Shown: one piece after another, positions 1-8,002 of the stretch
Position numbering within the stretch: the first letter of the stretch is position 1
Layout of the letters: each line of letters opens with the position of its first letter
Source: Streptomyces sp. CB02058
Lineage (GTDB): Bacteria; Actinomycetota; Actinomycetes; Streptomycetales; Streptomycetaceae
DNA: 64,000 nt
NCBI RefSeq assembly: GCF_001905505.1
Contig: NZ_LIPG01000001.1
Span: forward strand, 1,527,764-1,591,763
Direction: 5' to 3'
Made by a program: the position numbers and the translations under genes
Notes under the pieces: generated by a model
Databases searched by the model: none
What the model saw: only the letters and a program-made list of their open reading frames with translations
What the model was told of the DNA's origin: nothing

Positions 1-354
1 TCGGTGGCCCGCCGCAGGGGCCGCGTCATGGTCGAGCACGAGGAGCTCGCCGCCGGCTCCGTCCTGCCGCTGCTGGCCGACGACGCCGTACGGGCGTTCG
101 CCGACGGGATGCTCCGGCCCCTCCAGGAACACGACGCGAAGGGCCGGGGCGACCTCGTCGCCTCCCTGCGTGCCTGGCTCTCACGGCACGGCCAGTGGGA
201 CGCCGCCGCCGCCGACCTGGGCGTCCACCGCCACACCCTGCGCTACCGGATGCGCAGGGTCGAGGAGATCCTCGGCCGCTCGCTGGACGACCCGGACGTC
301 CGGATGGAGCTCTGGCTCGCCCTGAAGGCGACGGCCGCCTCCTCGGGGACGTAG
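1..354 (+). CDS. PucR-family transcriptional regulator, C-terminal part (5' end outside window)
   Basis: The reading frame is open from the left edge, so this is the 3' end of a longer gene. The visible ~117 residues end in a PucR-type C-terminal helix-turn-helix (HTH_30): the pattern WDAAAADLGVHRHTLRYRMR followed by a VEEILGR tail is characteristic. PucR-type regulators are usually long proteins with sensory domains in front and this HTH at the very end; they often control nearby catabolic genes. The next gene downstream is an aldehyde dehydrogenase in the same orientation, 261 bp away, so it is a possible target, but that is inference. The effector cannot be read from this fragment. Confidence 0.85.
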   Translation, partial: SVARRRGRVMVEHEELAAGSVLPLLADDAVRAFADGMLRPLQEHDAKGRGDLVASLRAWLSRHGQWDAAAADLGVHRHTLRYRMRRVEEILGRSLDDPDVRMELWLALKATAASSGT

Positions 355-362
355 CAACCCCG

Positions 363-505
363 ACCACTACGACGAACCGGCGCACCGGTCCCCCGGGCCC
401 GCTACGACGAACCGGCGTACCGGCCCCCTGGACCCGCTGTGGCGAACCGGCGCACCGGACTCCCGGGCCCGCTACGCCAAACCGGCGCACCGGACTCCCG
501 CTCCA
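363..505. repeat. 35-bp tandem repeat, about four copies
   Basis: The intergenic region holds copies starting near 375, 410, 445 and 480, exactly 35 bp apart. Each begins AACCGGCGCACCGG (one base differs in the second copy) and continues into a CCC-rich stretch ending near GCTACGMC; the fourth copy decays after about 20 bases. Each unit carries CCGG-4 bases-CCGG. It lies between the PucR gene and the aldehyde dehydrogenase. Function unknown: it could be operators spaced at just over three helical turns, or a simple minisatellite. Confidence 0.8.
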
Positions 506-615
506 CTCCACGGCGGACAAGCCTCATCCGCGCCGGGCCGCCCTACGGTGGGGCCGAAGGGTGCCGCGCGGCGCCCGGCGATCGTGTTCACCACCCCCGA
601 AGGGCCGGTACCGCC

Positions 616-2061
616 ATGACTTCCACCCACGCCTTCTGGCTGGCCGGCCGCCAGGCCACCGGCGAGGACAGCTTCGACGTCACCAACCCGTACGACGGGC
701 GACTCGTCGGCACGGTCGCCGTGCCGACCGACGCCCAGGTCGAGGAGGCCGTCGCCGCCGCGTACGCCGTGCGCGAGGAGTTCGCCGCGACCCCCGCGCA
801 CGTGCGGGTCGCCGCCCTCGACCACGTCGTACGCCGCCTCACCGAGCGCACCGAGGAGATCGCCCAGCTGATCTCCGCCGAGAACGGCAAGCCCATCAAG
901 TGGGCCCGCGGCGAGGTCGGCCGCGCCGTCTCCGTCTTCCGCTTCGCCGCCGAGGAGGCCCGCCGCTTCAACGGCGGCGACGCCCAGCGGCTGGACACGG
1001 ACGCCGGCGGCACTGGCCGCCTCGGACTGACGCGGCGCTTCCCGCGCGGGCCCGTTCTCGGTATCGCGCCCTTCAACTTCCCGCTCAACCTGAGCGCGCA
1101 CAAGGTCGCCCCGGCCATCGCCGTCGGCGCCCCGATCATCCTCAAGCCCGCCCCGGCCACCCCGATCTCGTCCCTGATCCTGGGCGAGCTGCTGGCCGAG
1201 ACGGACCTCCCGGCGGGCTCCTGGTCGGTGCTGACCGTCCCCAACGACAAGATGCCCGCGCTGGTCCAGGACGAGCGGCTGCCGGTCATCTCCTTCACCG
1301 GGTCCGGGCCGGTCGGCTACTCGATCATGGAGTCGGTGCCGCGCAAGCACTGCACCCTGGAGCTCGGCGGCAACGGCGCGGCCGTCGTCCTCGGCGACTA
1401 CTCCTCCGACGAGGACCTGGACTGGGCCGCGACCCGCATCGCGACCTTCTCCAACTACCAGGGCGGCCAGTCCTGCATCTCGGTGCAGCGCGTCATCGCG
1501 GACGCCTCGGTGTACGACCGGCTCGTCCCGAAGATCGTCGCGGCCGTCGAGGCCCTGGTGACCGGCGACCCCTCCGACGCGGCCACCGACGTCGGCCCCC
1601 TGGTCAGCGAGGACGCCGCCCGCCGGGTCGAGTCCTGGGTCGACGAGGCCGTCACCGCCGGGGCCACGCTGCTGACCGGCGGCAAGCGCGACGGGGCCAC
1701 CTACGCCCCGACGGTCCTCACCGACCTCCCGGACACCACGACGCTCGCCTGCGAGGAGATCTTCGGCCCGGTCCTGTACGTGCAGCGGACCGACGGCGAG
1801 GCCGAGGCCTTCGCCGCCGTCAACTCCTCCAAGTACGGCCTCCAGGCCGGTGTCTTCACCCACGACCTGCAGACCGCCTTCCGCGCCCACCGCGCCCTGG
1901 AGGTGGGCGGCGTGATCATCGGCGACGTGCCCTCCTACCGCGCCGACCAGATGCCGTACGGCGGCGCCAAGCAGTCCGGAGTGGGCCGCGAGGGCGTCCG
2001 TTACGCCATGGACGACTACACCTACGAGCGGGTCCTCGTCCTCACCGGCCTGGCCCTGTAG
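616..2061 (+). CDS. NAD(P)-dependent aldehyde dehydrogenase
   Basis: 481-residue cytosolic ALDH-superfamily enzyme that should oxidise an aldehyde to the acid with NAD(P). Conserved elements are in order: PFNFP with N154, K177 in IILKPAP, the FTGS cofactor loop near 228-230, catalytic E249 in LELGGN, catalytic nucleophile C287 in GGQSCISVQR, and EEIFGPV further on. Length is normal for the family. The ATG at 616 follows a weakly purine-rich stretch; an in-frame upstream extension would run through the tandem repeat and is unlikely. The substrate cannot be assigned. Proximity to a PucR-type regulator suggests catabolic control. A strong terminator follows. Confidence 0.93.
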   Translation: MTSTHAFWLAGRQATGEDSFDVTNPYDGRLVGTVAVPTDAQVEEAVAAAYAVREEFAATPAHVRVAALDHVVRRLTERTEEIAQLISAENGKPIKWARGEVGRAVSVFRFAAEEARRFNGGDAQRLDTDAGGTGRLGLTRRFPRGPVLGIAPFNFPLNLSAHKVAPAIAVGAPIILKPAPATPISSLILGELLAETDLPAGSWSVLTVPNDKMPALVQDERLPVISFTGSGPVGYSIMESVPRKHCTLELGGNGAAVVLGDYSSDEDLDWAATRIATFSNYQGGQSCISVQRVIADASVYDRLVPKIVAAVEALVTGDPSDAATDVGPLVSEDAARRVESWVDEAVTAGATLLTGGKRDGATYAPTVLTDLPDTTTLACEEIFGPVLYVQRTDGEAEAFAAVNSSKYGLQAGVFTHDLQTAFRAHRALEVGGVIIGDVPSYRADQMPYGGAKQSGVGREGVRYAMDDYTYERVLVLTGLAL

Positions 2062-2076
2062 CGGACAGCACGCGAA

Positions 2077-2117
2077 GAACCGGCCGGAGCCCGCTGTGCG
2101 GGGGCTCCGGCCGGTTC
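2077..2117 (+). terminator. Intrinsic terminator after aldehyde dehydrogenase
   Basis: A perfect 16-bp inverted repeat (2077-2092 with 2102-2117, stem GAACCGGCCGGAGCCC) and a 9-base loop start 16 bases after the stop codon. No U-run, as is usual for Streptomyces. Confidence 0.85.
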
Positions 2118-2251
2118 CGTTCCTTCCCGCACCGGCCCTGCGCCCGAAGGCCCTCCCGCGAATCGTTCCTGCGGTGAACGTCCACGTCCGTGCGGGTGAG
2201 GAGCGCCGGTGCGATGCCCGTACGGGACCGCGAGGCCGGTAGAACGCGGAG

Positions 2252-2938
2252 GTGATCAAGAAACTTCCGCGCCGCTGCGCGCTCGCCCTCGCCCTGGTCC
2301 CGCTCGCCGCCGGCACTCCGTCGCAGGCCGCCCCCGCCCCCCAGGGCCCGCGGCCCGCCGTCGTGACCACGCTCGCCGACGCCGTCGGGCTGGTGAAGGT
2401 CGTGGGCGAGAACCGCACCGGCTACACGCCGTCCGCCTTCGAGCACTGGACGTCGGGCGAGTTTCCTTCCGACGGCTGCGACACCCGCAACGAGGTGCTG
2501 CTCGCCGAGGCGGTCGACGCCCCCGTCGTGGGGGCCGGGTGCACGCTGACCGGCGGGACGTGGGTGTCGTACTACGACGGCCAGAGGGTGACCGGCTCCG
2601 GATCTCTGGACGTGGCCCACACGGTGCCCCTCGCCGAGTCCTGGGGCTCCGGCGCGTCCGCGTGGACCGCCGCCCGGCGCGCGGCCTACGCGAACGACCA
2701 GGGGGCGGCCGCGTCGCTGTCGGCGGTGACGGCTCGCACGAACCTGCAGAGGGCCGACCGGGGCCCGGCCGACTGGCTCCCGCCGGTGCCGGAGGCGCAC
2801 TGCCGCTACGTCGGCGAGTGGGTGGCGACGAAGCTCCGCTGGCAGCTCACCGCCGACGACACGGAGATGGAGGCCCTGAAGGTGCTCGCCGAAGGTCCCT
2901 GCGAGGACACCGTCGTCCAGTACACGACGGCTCCGTAG
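2252..2938 (+). CDS. Secreted HNH-endonuclease-family-like protein
   Basis: 228 residues with a clear signal peptide (basic MIKKLPRR, hydrophobic core, cleavage near 26-28), so probably exported. The body resembles the actinobacterial secreted HNH/DUF1524 nuclease family: DTRNEVL near 77-83, a YYDG stretch at 107-110, the HNH-like DVAHTVPLAESW block with H123, conserved ANDQ, N164, and a C-terminal W-x-TKLRW helix. In relatives I know the sequence before the histidine is usually Asp-[Ile/Val]-Asp-His; here it is Asp-Val-Ala-His, and the downstream SNRSKGD-like motif is TNLQRAD, so nuclease activity is uncertain. The GTG start overlaps a perfect anti-16S match (2248-2257), with no alternative start at normal spacing. 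Confidence 0.75.
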   Translation: MIKKLPRRCALALALVPLAAGTPSQAAPAPQGPRPAVVTTLADAVGLVKVVGENRTGYTPSAFEHWTSGEFPSDGCDTRNEVLLAEAVDAPVVGAGCTLTGGTWVSYYDGQRVTGSGSLDVAHTVPLAESWGSGASAWTAARRAAYANDQGAAASLSAVTARTNLQRADRGPADWLPPVPEAHCRYVGEWVATKLRWQLTADDTEMEALKVLAEGPCEDTVVQYTTAP

Positions 2939-3111
2939 CCGACCGCCCGGGCATGTGCCCGTGTGCGAGTCGCCGGCGGGCGGGGAGGGCGCGCCCGCGT
3001 ACGCCGGACCGGGAGGCCACGTGTGCGCGGCGATCCTGCCCCCGACGGATGATCTTGCGTGACCTGAGGCCCGTTCAGCTGTTGAGGCGAGGGAGCGGGT
3101 GGACACATCCG

Positions 3112-3360
3112 ATGAGAAGAAGACGAGGTCACAGCGTGAAGTCATACCGGACGCCGTCACTGCTCCGAGGCTCCGCCGCGTGCGGTGCCGCGCTGACGGC
3201 CCTCGGGCTGTCCGTCGGAGCGGCCCACGCCGACGAGACGCACACCCATTCGCACAACGCGCCCCGGGTGGGTCTCATCCAGACCGGCCAGATCGACGAT
3301 CCGCTGGAGGACGTGCTGGAGCACGCGGCCGTCCTCGGCACCACGTACGTCTTCGACTGA
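3112..3360 (+). CDS. Small secreted protein of unknown function
   Basis: 82 residues from ATG 3112; a GTG at 3136 (74 residues), with GAGGTC 6 bases upstream, is equally plausible. An arginine-rich start and a hydrophobic segment (about residues 20-38) end in an Ala-His-Ala cleavage site. The predicted mature peptide is only about 42 residues: DETHTHSHNAPRVG, then LIQTGQIDDPLEDVLEHAAV and a short tail. The histidine-rich N-terminus and acidic helix are distinctive. I recognise no domain. It stands alone between unrelated genes. The family looks like the many short secreted peptides of Streptomyces, but no role can be assigned. Confidence 0.65.
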   Translation: MRRRRGHSVKSYRTPSLLRGSAACGAALTALGLSVGAAHADETHTHSHNAPRVGLIQTGQIDDPLEDVLEHAAVLGTTYVFD

Positions 3361-3376
3361 GGGCCGGTCGAGGGCG

Positions 3377-3408
3377 GGCGCCCACGTCCACCGGTGCGGA
3401 CGGGCGCC
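3377..3408 (+). terminator. Weak hairpin after small secreted protein
   Basis: GGCGCCC at 3377-3383 pairs with GGGCGCC at 3402-3408; the 18-base loop may pair further internally. The rest of the 298-bp gap to the next gene (3361-3658) shows no convincing gene. Confidence 0.4.
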
Positions 3409-3658
3409 GCGCCGGCGGACCGGCTCCGGAGGACGGCGGGCACCCGCGACGAGGTCGCCCGACCGGCGCAGCGGTGGCTCTGCGCCCCGGCGGGGGACCG
3501 GCGGGGCCACCCCCGGGGCTCCCTCCGCTTCCGCACCGTCCAGGAGCTGCCGCAGAGGTGGTGGGGGTTGCGCGGATCGGGTAGATACGGACAAGTGACA
3601 CCGATCGGCACGCGTACGGCCCGACCCATATCCCGACTCGCGGCGAGGTGAGCTCCTC

Positions 3659-5605
3659 ATGTCCGCCCCATCCGACATCCCCCAGGCCCCCAAGGTCACC
3701 GAGCGCGAAGCCCGGCAGGTGGCCGAGGCCGCCCGCGAACAGGACTGGCGCAAGCCGAGTTTCGCCAAGGAACTCTTCCTCGGACGCTTCCGGCTCGACC
3801 TGATCCACCCCCATCCCCAGCCCGCCCCGGACGACGTACGGCGCGGCGAGGCATTCCTCGCCCGGCTGCGCGACTTCTGCGAGAACCGGGTCGACGGCGC
3901 ACGCATCGAGCGCGAGGCGAAGATCCCCGACGAGGTGATCGAGGGCCTCAAGGAGCTCGGCGCACTCGGCATGAAGATCGAGACCAAGTACGGCGGCCTC
4001 GGTCTGACCCAGGTGTACTACAACAAGGCGCTCGCGCTCGCCGGTTCGGCGAACCCCTCGATCGGCGCGCTGCTCTCCGCCCACCAGTCCATCGGCGTAC
4101 CGCAGCCGCTGAAGATGTTCGGCACGCAGGAGCAGAAGGACGCCTTCCTGCCCCGCCTCGCGCGTACGGACATCTCCGCGTTCCTCCTCACCGAGCCCGA
4201 CGTCGGGTCCGACCCGGCCCGGCTCGCGACGGCGGCCGTGCCCGACGGGGACGACTACGTCCTGGACGGCGTGAAGCTCTGGACGACCAACGGCGTCGTC
4301 GCCGACCTGCTCGTCGTCATGGCCCGCGTCCCGGAGTCCGAGGGCCACAAGGGCGGCATCACGGCCTTCGTCGTCGAGGCCGGCTCCCCCGGTATCACCG
4401 TGGAGCACCGCAACGCCTTCATGGGCCTGCGCGGCATCGAGAACGGCGTGACCCGCTTCCACCAGGTCCGCGTCCCCGCGGCCAACCGCATCGGCCCCGA
4501 GGGCGCCGGTCTCAAGATCGCCCTCACCACGCTCAACACCGGCAGGCTCTCGCTGCCCGCCATGTGCGTCGGCGTGGGGAAGTGGTCGCTGAAGATCGCC
4601 CGCGAATGGTCCGCCGTGCGCGAGCAGTGGGGCAGGGCCGTCGCCCGCCACGAGGCGGTCGGCGCGAAGATCTCCTTCATCGCCGCCACCACCTTCGCCC
4701 TCGAAGCGGTCGTGGACCTCTCCTCGCAGATGGCCGACGAGAGCCGCAACGACATCCGCATCGAGGCCGCCCTCGCCAAGCTGTACGGCTCCGAGATGGG
4801 CTGGCTGATCTCCGACGAACTCGTCCAGATCCGCGGTGGGCGCGGCTTCGAGACCGCCGCCTCGCTCGCCGCCCGCGGCGAACGCGCCGTCCCCGCCGAG
4901 CAGATGCTCCGCGACATGCGGATCAACCGGATCTTCGAGGGCTCCACGGAGATCATGCACCTGCTGATCGCCCGCGAGGCCGTCGACGCCCACCTCAAGG
5001 TCGCGGGCGACATCATCGACCCCGACAAGCCGCTCTCCGACAAGGCACGGGCGGGCGCCAACGCCGCCGGGTTCTACGCACGCTGGCTCCCCAAGCTGGT
5101 CAGCGGCCCCGGCCAGCGGCCCGGCGCCTACGGCGAGTTCCGCGTCCCCGGGCACCCCGACCTCTCCACGCACCTGCGGTACGTCGAGCGCACCTCCCGC
5201 AAGCTGGCCCGCTCCACCTTCTACGCGATGTCCCGCTGGCAGGGCCGCATGGAGACCAAGCAGGGCTTCCTCGGCAGGATCGTCGACATCGGCGCCGAAC
5301 TCTTCGCGATGAGCGCGGCCTGCGTCCGGGCCGAGCACCTGCGGGTCGACGGCGACCACGGCCGCGAGGCGTACCAGCTCGCCGACGTGTTCTGCCGCCA
5401 GTCCCGCATCCGGGTCGAGGAGCTGTTCAACCGGCTCTGGTCCAACACCGACGACATCGACAAGCGCGTGGTCGACGGCGTCCTCTCCGGCACCTACACC
5501 TGGCTGGAGGAAGGCGTCATCGACCCCAGCGGCGACGGCCCCTGGATCGCCGACGCCACCCCCGGCCCGGCCACCGGCGAGAACGTCCACCGCCCCATCC
5601 GCTGA
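3659..5605 (+). CDS. Acyl-CoA dehydrogenase family protein, long form
   Basis: 648-residue flavoprotein that should introduce the alpha-beta double bond into acyl-CoA and pass electrons to ETF. The ATG at 3659 has GAGGTGAG 7 bases upstream. Residues ~90-470 are the canonical fold: LTEPDVGSDPARLAT (FAD/substrate loop), WTTNGVVADLLVV, GLRGIENGVTRF, QIRGGRGFE and the C-terminal RINRIFEGSTEIMHLL block, whose E427 is at the catalytic-base position of medium-chain enzymes. A ~180-residue C-terminal extension beyond the typical ~380-400-residue enzyme resembles the extra helical domain of very-long-chain-type enzymes. No other beta-oxidation gene is adjacent, so chain-length specificity is unknown. 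Confidence 0.92.
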   Translation: MSAPSDIPQAPKVTEREARQVAEAAREQDWRKPSFAKELFLGRFRLDLIHPHPQPAPDDVRRGEAFLARLRDFCENRVDGARIEREAKIPDEVIEGLKELGALGMKIETKYGGLGLTQVYYNKALALAGSANPSIGALLSAHQSIGVPQPLKMFGTQEQKDAFLPRLARTDISAFLLTEPDVGSDPARLATAAVPDGDDYVLDGVKLWTTNGVVADLLVVMARVPESEGHKGGITAFVVEAGSPGITVEHRNAFMGLRGIENGVTRFHQVRVPAANRIGPEGAGLKIALTTLNTGRLSLPAMCVGVGKWSLKIAREWSAVREQWGRAVARHEAVGAKISFIAATTFALEAVVDLSSQMADESRNDIRIEAALAKLYGSEMGWLISDELVQIRGGRGFETAASLAARGERAVPAEQMLRDMRINRIFEGSTEIMHLLIAREAVDAHLKVAGDIIDPDKPLSDKARAGANAAGFYARWLPKLVSGPGQRPGAYGEFRVPGHPDLSTHLRYVERTSRKLARSTFYAMSRWQGRMETKQGFLGRIVDIGAELFAMSAACVRAEHLRVDGDHGREAYQLADVFCRQSRIRVEELFNRLWSNTDDIDKRVVDGVLSGTYTWLEEGVIDPSGDGPWIADATPGPATGENVHRPIR

Positions 5606-5684
5606 ACACGGCCGCCCCGCGGGACGCGTCCACTGCCTGGACGCGTCCCGCGAGCACGCCGTGCGCAGGGCAAAATGGACGCCC

Positions 5685-6929
5685 GTGACCGTCATCGACA
5701 TCCCCGGCTCCAAGTCCGTCACCGCCCGCGCCCTGTTCCTGGCCGCCGCGGCGGACGGCACCACCACCCTCCTGAAGCCCCTGCACTCGGACGACACCGA
5801 GGGGTTCACCGAGGGGCTGACCCGCCTCGGATACGGGGTGACGCGCGAGCCCGGACGATGGCACATCGAGGGACGCCCCTCCGGCCCCTCCGTCACCGAG
5901 GCCGAGGTCCACTGCCGTGACGGGGCCACCACCGCGCGCTTCCTGCCGACGCTCGCCGCCGCCGCGGCCGGCGGCACCTACCGCTTCGACGCCTCCGCGC
6001 AGATGCGCCGCCGCCCCCTCGCCCCGCTCACCGAGGCGCTCCGCACCCTCGGCGTCGACCTGCGCCACGAGGGAGCCGAGGGCCACCACCCGCTCACCAT
6101 CGAGGCGTCGGGCGTCAAGGGCGGCGAACTGACCCTGGACGCGGGGGAGTCGTCCCAGTACCTCACGGCCCTCCTGATGCTCGGCCCGCTCACCGCCGAG
6201 GGCCTGCGCATCGACGTCACCGAGCTCGTCTCGGCGCCGTACATCGAGATCACCCTCGCGATGATGCGCAGCTTCGGTGTCGAGGTCGCCCGCGAGGGGA
6301 ACACCTTCACCGTCCCGCCCGGCGGCTACCGCGCCACCACGTACGCCGTCGAGCCCGACGCCTCCACGGCGAGCTACTTCTTCGCCGCAGCCGCCCTCAC
6401 CGGCCGCGAGGTCACCGTCCCCGGCCTCGGCGCGGACGCGCTCCAGGGCGACCTGCGCTTCACCGACGTGCTGCGCCGCATGGGCGCCGACGTCCGTACG
6501 ACCGCGGACTCCACGACCGTCCGCTCCAGCGGCCGGCTCTCCGGTCTGACGGTCAACATGCGCGACATCTCCGACACGATGCCGACCCTCGCCGCGATCG
6601 CGCCGTTCGCCGACGCGCCGGTGCGCATCGAGGACGTCGCCAACACCCGGGTCAAGGAGTGCGACCGGCTGGAGGCCTGCGCGGAGAACCTGCGGGCCAT
6701 GGGGATCACCGTGCACACCGGAACCGACTGGATCGAGATCCACCCCGGCACTCCGCGCCCCACCCGGATCGCCACCCACGGCGACCACCGCATCGTGATG
6801 TCGTTCGCGGTCGCGGGCCTGCGCACGCCCGGCATGAGCTACGACGACCCCGGCTGCGTGCGGAAGACCTTCCCCCGGTTCCACGAGGAGTTCGCCGCGT
6901 TCGTGGAGCGGAGCTCCGCAGGGGAGTGA
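5685..6929 (+). CDS. aroA: EPSP synthase (3-phosphoshikimate 1-carboxyvinyltransferase) paralogue
   Basis: 414 residues, EPSP synthase/MurA fold; would join PEP to shikimate-3-phosphate in aromatic biosynthesis. Family positions present: PGSKSVTARAL (K10, R15), SSQYLTALLM, PDAS, the D of ISDTMPTLAA, VKECDRLEA, GDHRIVM and RKTFP, corresponding to E. coli K22, D313, E341, R344, H385-R386 and K411. The usual GNAGTAMRP loop is RDGATTARF here: the glyphosate-contact Gly96 position is A81 and the Pro101 position is F86. Together with the short N-terminus this suggests a second, divergent copy rather than the housekeeping gene. GTG 5685 lacks a Shine-Dalgarno and lies 8 bases after a CAAAAT -10-like box; the ATG at 5675 is out of frame. 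Confidence 0.85.
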   Translation: MTVIDIPGSKSVTARALFLAAAADGTTTLLKPLHSDDTEGFTEGLTRLGYGVTREPGRWHIEGRPSGPSVTEAEVHCRDGATTARFLPTLAAAAAGGTYRFDASAQMRRRPLAPLTEALRTLGVDLRHEGAEGHHPLTIEASGVKGGELTLDAGESSQYLTALLMLGPLTAEGLRIDVTELVSAPYIEITLAMMRSFGVEVAREGNTFTVPPGGYRATTYAVEPDASTASYFFAAAALTGREVTVPGLGADALQGDLRFTDVLRRMGADVRTTADSTTVRSSGRLSGLTVNMRDISDTMPTLAAIAPFADAPVRIEDVANTRVKECDRLEACAENLRAMGITVHTGTDWIEIHPGTPRPTRIATHGDHRIVMSFAVAGLRTPGMSYDDPGCVRKTFPRFHEEFAAFVERSSAGE

Positions 6930-7173
6930 CCGCGCGCGCTCCGGTGGGGTTGGGACCGGACCGGGACGACCACCGTGCGCTGCCTCCCCGCCGAGCTGCG
7001 GGCGCTGTTTCCCCCGGGCCGTGAAACGGCCGCGCGCGATGTGGCGGACGTGCGGCGGCCGAGGGAGGAGTTCGGCATCGGGACGGGTTTCCGAGCGCCG
7101 GATGCCGCACAATCGAGCCTCGGCCGCGCGCGGAGAACCGGGCGCGGCTCGTCAACGGGAGACAGGGGCAGGG

Positions 7174-7941
7174 ATGTTCGGGGTGTACGGGGCGGGCGGC
7201 CGGCGGGGTGCCGCGGCCGTGGGGTGTGCGGCGATGGCTCTCGCGGTCCTCACCGGATGCGGTGAGGGGGCCGGCGAGAAGCCGGCGGACGGCAGGGGGA
7301 CGGCCGGGAAGAGCCCCGCGGCCTCCCGGCCGGCCTCCCCGGCCGGCGGGCTCGACGAGGCGCAGCTCACCGCGGTGGCCTTCACCGACGGGGAGCGCGT
7401 GGGAGGGTTCACCGCGTCCGAGTACACCCTGGACGGGCCGATCGGCGACGCCTACACCGCCACCCCCGCCGTCTGCCAGCCGCTCGTCAGCCTCGCCGGT
7501 GACGTCAGCGACCACGAGCCCACCGCCCAGGTGCAGCGCAAGGTCGACAAGCCCTCGGACATACGGGGCGTCACCGTCGACGTCACCCTGCGCTCCTACG
7601 CCGGCGACGGTGCGGCCGAGGTCATGACCTCGCTCGGCCGGGCGGGCGAGGAGTGCGCCGGGGGTCTCACCGAGGAGCGGGCCTTCGCGCGCGGGACGTA
7701 CGAGAAGGTCGAACCCGTCACACCGCCCGCCTTCGCCGAGGCCGACGAGGTGAAGGCCTACCGCTTCAGCATCCTCGACGTGAAGGGGAAGCTGAAGCTC
7801 CACGAGTACCTCACCGTCGTCCGGTCCGGCTCGACCACCCTCGCCTTCCGGGGCGAGGTCCTCGGCACCACCGACTTCGGCGGCATCCCGGAAGCCGTCA
7901 CGACCGCCCAGTGGAAGAAATTCCGTGCCGGGCAGGCCTGA
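7174..7941 (+). CDS. Putative lipoprotein of unknown function
   Basis: 255 residues. The N-terminus has RR at 10-11, a hydrophobic stretch and a lipobox L26-T-G-C29, so the mature protein should be lipid-anchored outside the membrane after a Gly/Ala/Pro-rich spacer (about 30-58). The remaining ~195 residues look like a compact soluble domain with several beta-strand-like stretches (TVDVTLRSYAG, EYLTVVRSGSTTLAFRG) and two Cys that may pair (TPAVCQ and EECAGG). I recognise no named family; such sequences are common among actinobacterial lipoproteins. ATG 7174 follows a purine-rich GACAGGGGCAGGG. It precedes dxr in the same direction but a hairpin separates them. Confidence 0.75.
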   Translation: MFGVYGAGGRRGAAAVGCAAMALAVLTGCGEGAGEKPADGRGTAGKSPAASRPASPAGGLDEAQLTAVAFTDGERVGGFTASEYTLDGPIGDAYTATPAVCQPLVSLAGDVSDHEPTAQVQRKVDKPSDIRGVTVDVTLRSYAGDGAAEVMTSLGRAGEECAGGLTEERAFARGTYEKVEPVTPPAFAEADEVKAYRFSILDVKGKLKLHEYLTVVRSGSTTLAFRGEVLGTTDFGGIPEAVTTAQWKKFRAGQA

Positions 7942-7944
7942 GGC

Positions 7945-7962
7945 GCGCCCCGACGGGGGCGC
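7945..7962 (+). terminator. Hairpin after lipoprotein gene
   Basis: GCGCCCC pairs with GGGGCGC around a GACG tetraloop, 3 bases after the stop codon. Short but all G/C; a likely terminator. Confidence 0.5.
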
Positions 7963-8002
7963 ACTGTCAGCGCGCACAGCGGATGCGGCAACAATGGGGG
8001 TC

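Noticed and set aside
472..2418. Long minus-strand frame opposite the aldehyde dehydrogenase
   Set aside because: Shadow of the plus-strand gene; no recognisable domain or ribosome binding site.
5675..5920. ATG 5675 as start of a separate small gene
   Set aside because: It is a different frame inside the EPSP-synthase paralogue and gives an Arg/His-rich shadow peptide.
3275..5977. 900-residue open frame on the minus strand opposite the acyl-CoA dehydrogenase
   Set aside because: Low-complexity Gly/Ala/Asp-rich shadow produced by codon bias; the plus-strand gene has full family motifs.
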